Positions 52,801 through 60,663 of a stretch of DNA of 64,000 bases are shown piece after piece. Below the pieces are notes generated by a model that was given only the letters and a program-made list of their open reading frames with translations, searched no databases and was not told where the DNA came from. The stretch comes from Niabella beijingensis (lineage in GTDB: Bacteria; Bacteroidota; Bacteroidia; Chitinophagales; Chitinophagaceae): assembly GCF_020034665.1 (NCBI RefSeq), contig NZ_JAIQDI010000001.1:248001-312000 (forward strand), written 5' to 3'. A program made the position numbers and the translations under genes. Positions within the stretch are counted from its first letter, which is position 1. Every line of letters starts with the position of its first letter.

Positions 52801-53019
52801 GGAAAAACTGCCGTCCGCTCCGGTGGCAACCGTCCGCTTACTGTTCTTTGATGCAACCGTTGCCCCGGACAGCGGCCCATCTTTTTCATTCGTAACCGTT
52901 CCCTTCAGGGAAACAGCATTTTCCTGGCCTGCAACATTAAAAAATGCGACCAGCCCCGCACAGAGGAACAACATCCTGTACCGGAAAGTGATTCGTTTGA
53001 CATTGCATTGCATGAGCAT
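49837..53019 (-). CDS. SusC/RagA-family TonB-dependent transporter 1
   Basis: 1060 residues. A signal peptide is followed by a carboxypeptidase-regulatory-like domain (VSLKGTVTNEKDGPLSGATV), the TonB-box region (LNDVVVVGFGTQKKINLTGA), the plug with GNTSLSGGGPLFVVDGIPV, SAAIYGARAPYGVILVTTK, and a 22-strand barrel ending in SLGANINF. No STN domain, so it does not signal to an anti-sigma factor. It is the import channel for glycan fragments, with SusD1. Confidence 0.97.
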   Translation of the reverse strand: MLMQCNVKRITFRYRMLFLCAGLVAFFNVAGQENAVSLKGTVTNEKDGPLSGATVASKNSKRTVATGADGSFSIEVPDGPDSLVVSYLGYKTQVLPATVEAVRLIRLAADAESQQLNDVVVVGFGTQKKINLTGAVAQISGKELQNRPIANLGQALQGKVANLNVTTTGDPGGPGTNASFNIRGNTSLSGGGPLFVVDGIPVADINDINAQDIESVSVLKDAASSAIYGARAPYGVILVTTKRGKKGEKVNVGINSMVAQSTYTRLPKLANSLQFAYALNDASVNSGQGILFSDEIIKKIQDNINHPGSWPVSTPDPANPNRYTYASPLNTDNVDWYREYFKPWSLSHKHDINISGGADNTTYYLGVGYYDQGGQLRYADEKFKRYNVTGNIRTEPTKWLRLGLITRFSRRYTDLPHPYANQLGNWIHMASTRWPNWALRNPDGHFSTASNVEFLTSGGRDTRYLNDLSLTGSIEAEPVKNWKINLDYSYNNQAIQYQEHSAYVYSWNVDGTMYNIGPSVNSVAEGGVANNYNTLNLYSSWFKNFGAHHFKILAGTQIETFRGFDASGSRSDLITDKIPSIRTATGIQNVYDLLGQYATVGTFGRLNYDYRETYMIELNGRYDGSSRFSEGHRFGFFPSVSAGYNLAREKYWAGLKEVINEFKIRAGYGSLGNQNVPNYQYLAIIPIGTNLGYILNGERPGFINPPGLVSPDLTWETSRTLDAGLDAAFLKNRLTLSFSIYTRTTLNMLGPASVLPATLGAAVPYQNNADMRTRGFDLTLGWKDRIGEDFAYNIGVLLSDYKSRIVNYYNPNKLLSNYYPGAIVGDIWGYETAGILQTDQDLAGMPDQSYLFGQWNKGDILYKDLNGDGKIDIGENTLDKHGDLKVIGNNTPRYSYSVNLGADWKHFDLSIFLQGVGKRDLWLGGSPGNNSGSLFWGFVPNFGNNIYQTTLDYWTPERTGAYWPRPYTSSEAAKNHQVQTRYLQNGAYLRVKNIQLGYDFSNLLRLGGRGRVRLYFSGENILTFSHINKNYDPEVVDGGWGTGKIYPLLKTYSLGANINF

Positions 53020-53077
53020 TTATTTTTTATTCAATAATTACTTGTTCTTGCACCAGGCTGCACAGACGGCGGTCTTC

Positions 53078-54316
53078 TCACAGTCCTTTTATCCGCTCCG
53101 CTACCGGTGGCAGCGGCGGCAGCTCATTTTCGGGCCGGTCCAGGTAGAAATAAGCCGTGGCGGAATAATCATCCACGCGGTAAAAATTCACCCATTCATC
53201 TTTGGAGAACCGGTCATCGAACAGATCCGGATAGCCGGGAGTATCCAGCAGCGGGATCAAGCCATCCCTGGTCATTACCGATACCGGGCGTGCCCGGCCA
53301 CCGGCCTTAACGATGGCCCGGATGGAATCCCTTCCGCCGCCACCCATCTGCTGAATGGTGACCCTACAACTGGTATTGAAGAAAACCGGATCCGGAATAT
53401 GATAGCGGTAAAAGGAGAAACGCCCCTTTACCTTATCTACTACCGGGGCACCCTGGTATAAATTGGAGAAAGCCCCCAGGTTCCAGGCAGAGCCGATATA
53501 GTCTTCCGTACCTGTGCCCGCCAGGGTGGGATATGTTTTATCCCCATCCAGGTATATTTTCACCTCTCCCTCTCCGAACCAGGTGCTGCCATACACTTTG
53601 TCTGTTACGATACCGATATTGGTTCCCAGAAAACGCCCTTTTCCTTTTATCTGCGGAAGGATGGCAAAATCCTCCCCGAGCCGGGTATCTTTGTTGGTAC
53701 TCCAGTAGGTATGAAAATAGGCGGCTTGCTGAAGCGGTTGTTTCAGCACCGAAAAATTGATATCATAAAAAAGCAGCTGATCACTTTTCGACTCATTAAT
53801 AAAAACAACCTTCGCATGTCTTTTAAAAGGCATCGGGATATAACAATTAAAGGAACGTCCTTCGGGATCAGAAAAAGCCGCGCTTTGAAAGGCCGTTCTC
53901 AAGCCAAGGCTTATCCCGAAAAAATCCCCCAGCGGTGCAGACACGGCCGGTTTTGCGGCATTATCCCAATACATCTCTATCCGTATGGAACGAAGGGCAG
54001 CCGGGCTCCGGTCGATCACGGTCATCCAGATACGGTGAATGACACCCGCCCCGGAATAATCCATCAGCACTTTACGCCCGCCCGCGCGGATCCATTCGGA
54101 GGAATGGCCTTTAGCCCCTTTGTTCTCTTTTGCGGCAGCGCCTTTTTCGCCATGGATGTTCTCAAAGCTGATCCAACGGGTTGCTGTGCCCGCTTCCGGC
54201 AAATCGTAAAGCTGCTGCGCCTGCAAGGCTCTTCCCCCGCTGCTCAGCAGCAGTAACAAAGCGGTTTTAAATAACAGCTTACCGGTCTTTCCAAAATTAT
54301 TATAGTACCTGCTCAT
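53078..54316 (-). CDS. GH172 (DUF2961) enzyme c
   Basis: 412 residues, hydrophobic leader KLLFKTALLLLLSSGGRALQA. DUF2961 core: ATRWISFENIHGEKGAAAKE, GAGVIHRIWMTVIDRSPAAL, VSAPLGDFFGISLG, then WFGEGEVKIYLDGD (E249) and LAGTGTEDYIGSAWN (E271), one residue more between the two glutamates than in a and b. It is more distant from the a/b pair and lies between susD2 (16 bp) and susC1 (58 bp). Probably a different linkage or chain-end specificity. Confidence 0.9.
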   Translation of the reverse strand: MSRYYNNFGKTGKLLFKTALLLLLSSGGRALQAQQLYDLPEAGTATRWISFENIHGEKGAAAKENKGAKGHSSEWIRAGGRKVLMDYSGAGVIHRIWMTVIDRSPAALRSIRIEMYWDNAAKPAVSAPLGDFFGISLGLRTAFQSAAFSDPEGRSFNCYIPMPFKRHAKVVFINESKSDQLLFYDINFSVLKQPLQQAAYFHTYWSTNKDTRLGEDFAILPQIKGKGRFLGTNIGIVTDKVYGSTWFGEGEVKIYLDGDKTYPTLAGTGTEDYIGSAWNLGAFSNLYQGAPVVDKVKGRFSFYRYHIPDPVFFNTSCRVTIQQMGGGGRDSIRAIVKAGGRARPVSVMTRDGLIPLLDTPGYPDLFDDRFSKDEWVNFYRVDDYSATAYFYLDRPENELPPLPPVAERIKGL

Positions 54317-54332
54317 GAATGATGTTTATTGA

Positions 54333-56189
54333 TTACCAGAAAGGATTCTGCACCAGGTTGGGATTTTTATCGATATCGCGCTGTTGTATCGGCCAGAGAT
54401 AATGTTTCTTATCAAAGACCCTTTTTTCGATAACAGTGCGTTTGTAAAAAGCATCGCTGGTGATATTGTACGGCACGATAGGATTTTCGCTTACCAAACC
54501 ATCTACATTCAATCCATATATATTCTTATTGTCCGTAGCCTCGGCGATCTTCCAGCGGTGGCAATCGAAGTACCGGTGGGTCTCAAATGCCAGTTCAATA
54601 CGCCGTTCGTGGCGGATCGCCTCCCGCATCGCCTCTTTAGAAAGACCGGCCGTAAGCCCCGGTAACCCTGCCCGGTCCCGTATCAGATCTACATATTTGT
54701 ATACATCGGCTACAGGTCCCTGTGCTTCATTCAATGCTTCGGCATAGTTCAGGTACTGCTCTCCCAGCCGGAAAAAGATCCAGGTACGTTTCGGATCCGA
54801 TTTCGGTGACATCACAAATGCCGGATGTGTCAGTTTTTTAAGCAGATACCCCGTTTTGCTGTAAAAATCAGAGCTGACATTGGTGCGCCCATCCAGGCCC
54901 AGCTTCCAGAATTGCAGGGGCGTGCTACGGTTTTGAGGCGATCCCGTTTTATATTTCGCGCCCGTAAAATTGATGGTGGCATAAAACCGGGGTTCACGGT
55001 TTACATACATGGTGCGGGTGCCGGCATAATAATAGTTGGTTTCCGTAGCCGCCTGGGCATTCTCTGTATAGCCTGAAAGCGGATTGATGACCGGTGTCAT
55101 ATCTGCGTTGTAGCCGGTTATCGGCCTTGTACCGTTGGCCATTTCGTAATCGTCCACCAGGTCCTGTGTGGGCGACTGCAGGGGCCAGTTTGCTCCGGAC
55201 ATTCCCCTGGGTTCGCTGTAGGCATCGATGTTCTGATAGTCCGGATCATTACAGGTAAAAAATACTTCATTGTTGAAATTGACATAGAACAGCTCCTGGT
55301 AATTCTTTACAGGATTGTTATCACCTGCGCGGTACAGGGCATATCCGGCTGCTGCGGCTTCATCGATACACTGTTTTGCAGCGCTTGCCGCTGCCTGCCA
55401 GCGGCCGTCGTCATAATCAGGAAACAGCCGGGTGCCTTCTTTATCTTTAAAACTGGCATAATCGGGATTGCCATTCCACAACGGACTGGCCATATACAAT
55501 AACGTACGGGCTTTCAATGCCAGTGCTGCTGCCTTTGAAGGGCGCCCGTAATCACTGGGCGAGCTTACTTTTGGTTCCAGCAGGGCGGCGGCTTTATCAC
55601 ATTCGGAAACAATAAAACTTACACACTGATCAATGGGTTGTCTTTTTGCCTTGGTAAAATCCTCATTCAGGTTGTAGGTGCGGTCAATGACCGGTACCGG
55701 GCCATATACCCTTATGAGCAGGAAATGATAAAAGGCCCTCAGGAAGATGGCTTCCCCCTTCCAGCGGTTGATCTTTGTTGCCGGAGCCAGATCCGAGGGC
55801 GTTAATTTATCAATATTCTCAAGGAAGATATTGGCCTTACGGATCGCGTAGTAACAGTTCGACCAGAAATCCAGCGTATAAGTGACAGGGTTCCAGTTGC
55901 CCAGGTTCATTTCGGTGGCAAAATTCCCGGAATAGCTCATCTCCATATCATCGGAAGCACCATTGAAGGGATTGTTGGGCAATCCAGATCCGGGGTTGTC
56001 CACCATACGCAGTTCCTGCGGCAGCTGTGAATAAATATTGGTAAGAAATTGTTCGGTAAATCCCGAATTGGTAAAGATCTGATCGAGGGTAAGGTCCCCG
56101 TCCGGCGTTTTATCCAGGAAGCCCTTTTTGCAGCCGGACAGAACAGCAAACACGATCACGACCGTCATTATTTGTATCAACTTTTTCAT
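54333..56189 (-). CDS. SusD/RagB-family glycan-binding lipoprotein 2
   Basis: 618 residues with lipobox VFAVLSGC (C20). WKGEAIFLRAFYHFLLIRVY, LALKARTLLYMASPLWNGN, LGEQYLNYAEALNEAQGP and MREAIRHERRIELAFETHRY are SusD hallmarks. Partner of SusC2 encoded 16 bp upstream. Longer and only loosely related to SusD1, so the two pairs likely bind different parts of the substrate. Confidence 0.96.
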   Translation of the reverse strand: MKKLIQIMTVVIVFAVLSGCKKGFLDKTPDGDLTLDQIFTNSGFTEQFLTNIYSQLPQELRMVDNPGSGLPNNPFNGASDDMEMSYSGNFATEMNLGNWNPVTYTLDFWSNCYYAIRKANIFLENIDKLTPSDLAPATKINRWKGEAIFLRAFYHFLLIRVYGPVPVIDRTYNLNEDFTKAKRQPIDQCVSFIVSECDKAAALLEPKVSSPSDYGRPSKAAALALKARTLLYMASPLWNGNPDYASFKDKEGTRLFPDYDDGRWQAAASAAKQCIDEAAAAGYALYRAGDNNPVKNYQELFYVNFNNEVFFTCNDPDYQNIDAYSEPRGMSGANWPLQSPTQDLVDDYEMANGTRPITGYNADMTPVINPLSGYTENAQAATETNYYYAGTRTMYVNREPRFYATINFTGAKYKTGSPQNRSTPLQFWKLGLDGRTNVSSDFYSKTGYLLKKLTHPAFVMSPKSDPKRTWIFFRLGEQYLNYAEALNEAQGPVADVYKYVDLIRDRAGLPGLTAGLSKEAMREAIRHERRIELAFETHRYFDCHRWKIAEATDNKNIYGLNVDGLVSENPIVPYNITSDAFYKRTVIEKRVFDKKHYLWPIQQRDIDKNPNLVQNPFW

Positions 56190-56205
56190 GATTATTTTTT
56201 TTGCA

Positions 56206-59200
56206 TTAAAACCTTACTTCCAGGCCAAAATTGAAATTGCGGCTGATGGGATAACTTCCCGTACCAAAATCCGATTCCGGATCAATGGCTTTTATATGAT
56301 CCCAGGTTGCCAGGTTGGTGCCCTGCACAAACAGCCGTGCCCCGTTGAGCTTCCAGCGTTTCATCAGCGCATCCGGGAAATTGTACCCGATCTCCGCATT
56401 CCTGATCCGCAGGTAATCGCCGCTGCGCAGGTAGATGGTAGATCCTACATAGTTGTTTTTACTCAGGGAACGTACTGCGGGAAATTTTGCATCGCTGTTA
56501 TCGGCGCCCGGCACCCAGCGCTGGTCGTATACCATCTGCATTACATTGTACATACTTTCGCCGGAAGCAAAGGGCATGGCGGTCCATTGCTGGGTAAAGA
56601 AGAAGTCGCGCCGGGCAGCACCGGTAAAGAACACGGAGGCATCAAATCCTTTGTAAGACACTACGATCCCCAGGCCATACATCATTTGCGGTTCCGACCC
56701 GTATTTACCGATCACCGTCTGATCGGCATTATCAATCTTATTATCCCCGTTGATGTCTTTATACTTTACATCGCCGGGGCGGATCACCGACTGGAAGTAG
56801 GTCTGGTCCGGACTGTTCGCGATATCGGCCTCATCTTTGAAAAAGCCTTCGGCGATATAACCCAGGTTGGATCCGATGGGATAGCCGCGCAGGTCCTGCC
56901 ACGGATATTGCGGCTGCGGATAATCATTTTCAATGATCCGGTTCTTCGCAAACGTCAGGTTACCGTTCACAGAATAATACACGCCGCCGTTTGTGGTATT
57001 CCTGAACTGGAAGCTGCCGTCGATTCCTTTATTTTCCACGATCCCCACATTCCCGTAAGGAATAATAAAATCAGGATACCCCGCGTATATCGGGATGATC
57101 CGCCTTCTCAGCAGCTGGTCTTCCCGGCGCTCATGGAACAGGTCCGCTGTAAGCGTGATCATGCTGTGCAGCATTTCAAGATCCAGTCCCACATTTGATT
57201 TATAAGCGTGCTCCCAGGTCACATCAGGGTTACCGATAAAATTCTCCCGCTTTCCCCCGGGGTTGATATTCTGATCCTGCCCGAAAACATAACCGGGTGC
57301 GCTTTTATCAAATCTTGTCTGGAACAGGAACCGTTCGCCACCGATACGGTCATTACCCACCAGCCCGTAAGATCCCCTGAATTTTAAAAGACTGATAAAA
57401 CCCGAGTTCCAGAATGGTTCGTTGGATACCACCCAGCCTGGTCCTATGGAAGGAAAGAGTCCGTAGCGTTTGCCCTTGGGGAATTGTTCGGACCCGGTAT
57501 AACCGGCATTAACTTCCAGGAGGTAACGGGTATCATAGTTATAGGTGATCCTTCCGATCAGGCCCTGTCTTCGTTCGGGGATATTATCGATCGAACCGCC
57601 CGCGTTCACATTATTGTACTGTCTTCTGTTTGCAGCAAACAGGGCGGTGATGTTGTGTTTACCAAAACTGCGGACATAATCCAGCCGCAGCTCCTGGTAT
57701 ACGGTACGGTAGTTTTCATTGAGGTTATAGAGTCCCAGCGCGGTTTCCGTAACAATGGGCGTATAACTTTCCACACCGGAGATCGGATCTTTCTTATAAT
57801 AAAAAGTGGCCGGGTCCTTTGTACGCACATTCTGCGTAATGTCTACCACATCAAATGCCGCCAGTCCGTTCAGTGACAGTCCGCGTACCAAGCCGCCCAT
57901 ATCCCAGCGTACGTTCAGGTTGCTGGTGATGGTAGTATAGAATTGTTTGGTATAACCGGTTTGTGTAACCAGGGTGTAAGGGTTAATTTTCGAATCGCCG
58001 CTGGCGCCGGGGTCAGAACCGTCCGGGTTTTTTATCGGGTACATCAGCGGGTTGGTCAGTTTCAGCACATCAAAAATTGCCGCACGCGACCTGCCGGGGA
58101 AATTCGCGGATTTGGAAATGCCCGCCAGTCCCAGATCGATGCTCAGACGCTTGTTCAGCTTTACATCCACTCTGGAGCGGAAGTTATATTGATGCAGCAT
58201 GGCGTTGGTCTTGTATTCCACTTTCGGATCTTCAACATACATGCCCTGTTGTAAGGTATAGCCCAGGTTCACATAATAGCGTATAATATCTGTCCCCCCG
58301 GTAATACCCAGGTTGTTAATGGTCTGCATGGTATTTTTGCGGAAGATGGTCCGGTACCAGTCCACATCCGGGTAGAGATATGGATCCGAATGATCCTTGA
58401 ATTTCTGCAATTCGTCAGCTGAATACTTTGGTCCTTCACCAATATTTGCCCGGGATTCGTTTACCAGGGATGCATACTCGTAGGCATTGATATTATTCTC
58501 GATCCGCTGCGGTGTTGCCACTGCGGTTTCCGTACGGAAGATCACCCTTGGCTTACCGATGATGCCTTTTTTTGTTACGATCAGGATCACACCATTGGCG
58601 CCCCTGTTTCCATACACGGCTGTAGCAGAGGCATCTTTAAGCACGGAGAAGCTTTCGATATCCTGGATGTTCATATTCGTCCAGTAATCGTTCAATTCCC
58701 GCTCCACGCCGTCCACGATGATCAGCGGTTTGTTCACCCCGCTTTGAGAAACCAGGCCCCGTATATAGATCTTTGCAGCGTCATACCCCGGTTCGCCTGA
58801 AGTTTGCCGGGTGAGCACACCGGCCAGCTTTCCGCCGATGGCATTGGTCAGTTGCGGGGTGGAATATTTCTGGATCTCGGCAATGCTGACGGTAGAAACG
58901 GCACCTACCATGGTCACTTTCTTTTGCGATCCGTAACCCACCACCTGGACCTCATTCAGTTTTTGTCCTTCCAGATCGGGCAGCAGCTGTATCACGATGG
59001 TGGGTGCTGTTTGCAGCAGCAGTGTTTGGTCGAGGTATCCGATGGAAGACACCTGCAGTGAGTCGCCGCTCCGTGCTTCGATGATGAATTTTCCATCCAG
59101 GTTCGATAAAGCAGTCCGTATGGTGCCTTTGATCTGTACCGAAGCATTGGGCAGCGGATTTTTGTTCTCATCCAGTACAAGGCCATTGAGCACATAGGAA

Positions 59201-59394
59201 GGGAGGGTGTCCTGCGCTGCAGGCACCGGTCTGTTCAGAGACTTAAGAGGGGCCGCATGGGCCATGCCCAGCATCAGGCTGAACATCAAAAGGATTAAAC
59301 AGTGTTTTGTTTTTAGTCGTGGGGATGCATCCGGGGCCGGGATCGTTTTTACGGCCGGGATGCAATACGACTCTGGGATCATTCTTCTTTTCAT
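56206..59394 (-). CDS. SusC/RagA-family TonB-dependent transporter 2
   Basis: 1062 residues from ATG 59394; an upstream frame adds 18 residues. Domain order as in SusC1: carboxypeptidase-regulatory-like VLNGLVLDENKNPLPNASV, TonB-box LNEVQVVGYGSQKK, plug with VNKPLIIVDGVERELNDYW and TAVYGNRGANGVILIVTKKG, barrel ending in NFGLEVRF. No STN domain. It is the first gene of the 15-gene PUL and starts about 90 bp after the 38-bp LacI-type palindrome. Confidence 0.97.
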   Translation of the reverse strand: MKRRMIPESYCIPAVKTIPAPDASPRLKTKHCLILLMFSLMLGMAHAAPLKSLNRPVPAAQDTLPSYVLNGLVLDENKNPLPNASVQIKGTIRTALSNLDGKFIIEARSGDSLQVSSIGYLDQTLLLQTAPTIVIQLLPDLEGQKLNEVQVVGYGSQKKVTMVGAVSTVSIAEIQKYSTPQLTNAIGGKLAGVLTRQTSGEPGYDAAKIYIRGLVSQSGVNKPLIIVDGVERELNDYWTNMNIQDIESFSVLKDASATAVYGNRGANGVILIVTKKGIIGKPRVIFRTETAVATPQRIENNINAYEYASLVNESRANIGEGPKYSADELQKFKDHSDPYLYPDVDWYRTIFRKNTMQTINNLGITGGTDIIRYYVNLGYTLQQGMYVEDPKVEYKTNAMLHQYNFRSRVDVKLNKRLSIDLGLAGISKSANFPGRSRAAIFDVLKLTNPLMYPIKNPDGSDPGASGDSKINPYTLVTQTGYTKQFYTTITSNLNVRWDMGGLVRGLSLNGLAAFDVVDITQNVRTKDPATFYYKKDPISGVESYTPIVTETALGLYNLNENYRTVYQELRLDYVRSFGKHNITALFAANRRQYNNVNAGGSIDNIPERRQGLIGRITYNYDTRYLLEVNAGYTGSEQFPKGKRYGLFPSIGPGWVVSNEPFWNSGFISLLKFRGSYGLVGNDRIGGERFLFQTRFDKSAPGYVFGQDQNINPGGKRENFIGNPDVTWEHAYKSNVGLDLEMLHSMITLTADLFHERREDQLLRRRIIPIYAGYPDFIIPYGNVGIVENKGIDGSFQFRNTTNGGVYYSVNGNLTFAKNRIIENDYPQPQYPWQDLRGYPIGSNLGYIAEGFFKDEADIANSPDQTYFQSVIRPGDVKYKDINGDNKIDNADQTVIGKYGSEPQMMYGLGIVVSYKGFDASVFFTGAARRDFFFTQQWTAMPFASGESMYNVMQMVYDQRWVPGADNSDAKFPAVRSLSKNNYVGSTIYLRSGDYLRIRNAEIGYNFPDALMKRWKLNGARLFVQGTNLATWDHIKAIDPESDFGTGSYPISRNFNFGLEVRF

Positions 59395-59485
59395 ATCTGA
59401 GGCAATTTTTGTTTTTATGGTTTGTGGGCAGCCTTCTCCCGGACACAATAAGCCCCCGCATCGCCCCGTACCGGCCGATGGCTGC

Positions 59486-59523
59486 TTTCTTCTATTTTGA
59501 ATACGTATTCAAAATAGAAGAAA
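59486..59523. promoter_or_regulatory. Perfect 38-bp palindrome, main LacI-type operator of the PUL
   Basis: A perfect inverted repeat centred between 59504 and 59505 on the core GAATACGTATTC, with flanks TTTCTTCTATTTT and its exact complement. It is 6 bp past the lacI stop and about 92 bp before susC2. The same core lies upstream of lacI, which marks it as the regulator's operator. Sequence around it resembles no terminator, as the T-run precedes the hairpin in the transcript. Confidence 0.85.
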
Positions 59524-59529
59524 AAAAAT

Positions 59530-60552
59530 CTATTTCTTTTTTCTTACTGTATTCCTGATCACCAGGCGCCCCTTCATGGCAATGATCCGGGGCACTGCAT
59601 TCTTATCGTCAATTTCTTTTAACAGCAGCTCTACAGTGCTGGTCACCATCTCCTCCAGGGGCTGTTCCCAGGTCGTTAAGGGATACGGTGTCCATCCCAG
59701 CATCCGGATATTATCAAACCCTACTACCGACAGGTCCTCCGGTATACGGAAACCCACCAGCCGGGCAGCGTCCATTACCCCGAGGGCGATGATATCACTG
59801 CCGCAGAAGATGCAATCGATCTTCTTGTTGCGGGTCAGCAGCTCCTGTGCCGATTCGAACCCGCTTTCGTAGCTATAGGTGCCCGGTATGATCGTCAGGT
59901 CCTTGATCTTCCGCTCCCACAATACTTCCTGAAACCCTTTCAGCCGGTCTACCGTGGTAGAGGTATTACGGGGTCCCGAAATAAAGGCAAATGTCCGGTG
60001 GCCCATTTCCACCAGGTAGGTAGCGATCTGCTGCGCCGCCAGGTAGTTGTCGCAATAGACCGCACTGCTGTTCAATCCTTCGGCATACCGGTTAAACAGG
60101 ATCGAAACGATCCCGCTCCGTTTTAATTTACGTGTTGCTCCTTCGGAAAGTAACGCATCTGTTACGATGATACCCTCCACATTATACTCCAGCAGTTTAG
60201 CGATCTCCCACTCTTCGATGATCTCGTTCTCGGAATTATTGAAGATGAGCTGATAGCCCAGGGGCGATAAACGGGTATGAAAAATTTCCAGTACGGCAGA
60301 ATAAAACGGATCCCTTATGTTACGCATGATAATGCCGACCATCATGGTCTTCCGGGTGATGAGACTCCTGGCCTGTGCATTGGGTTTATATTCGAGCTGT
60401 GCGGCGGCATCAAGGATCTTCTTCCGCTTTTTTTCCGATACGTTGGCACCTCCGGCAAATACACGGGATACAGTGGCCTGCGATACGCCTGCCAGCTGTG
60501 CCACATCTTCTGATGTCGCGTTCCGTTTTCCCTGATTTACTTTATTGCTCAA
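59530..60552 (-). CDS. LacI/PurR-family transcriptional regulator
   Basis: 340 residues, standard length. Helix-turn-helix EDVAQLAGVSQATVSRVFAG, hinge EYKPNAQARSLITRKTMMVG, then a periplasmic-binding-like effector domain with DPFYSAVLEIFHTRLSPLGY, FISGPRNTSTTVDRLKGF and DLSVVGFDNIRMLGWTPYPL. It sits upstream of susC2 and has palindromes just upstream and just downstream of itself, so it should repress both itself and the PUL until a sugar is bound. This is uncommon, as most PULs use hybrid two-component or ECF sigma systems. Confidence 0.96.
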   Translation of the reverse strand: MSNKVNQGKRNATSEDVAQLAGVSQATVSRVFAGGANVSEKKRKKILDAAAQLEYKPNAQARSLITRKTMMVGIIMRNIRDPFYSAVLEIFHTRLSPLGYQLIFNNSENEIIEEWEIAKLLEYNVEGIIVTDALLSEGATRKLKRSGIVSILFNRYAEGLNSSAVYCDNYLAAQQIATYLVEMGHRTFAFISGPRNTSTTVDRLKGFQEVLWERKIKDLTIIPGTYSYESGFESAQELLTRNKKIDCIFCGSDIIALGVMDAARLVGFRIPEDLSVVGFDNIRMLGWTPYPLTTWEQPLEEMVTSTVELLLKEIDDKNAVPRIIAMKGRLVIRNTVRKKK

Positions 60553-60572
60553 TTGTCATCCGTTGATTAGAA

Positions 60573-60586
60573 TGAATACGTATTCA
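60573..60586. promoter_or_regulatory. lacI operator (autoregulatory)
   Basis: TGAATACGTATTCA is a perfect 14-bp palindrome, 21 bp upstream of the lacI start and identical in core to the 59486-59523 site. The lacI promoter should overlap it. Confidence 0.8.
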
Positions 60587-60663
60587 AAAACTAAGATAAA
60601 ATCATTCTTTTAATTGGACAAATTTTTTTTTATTTTTTTTAACCCTGCTGTACTGGCCGCCCA

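Noticed and set aside
59486..59523. Long palindrome read as a terminator for lacI
   Set aside because: In the direction of transcription the T-run comes before the hairpin and no T-tract follows, so an operator is the better reading.
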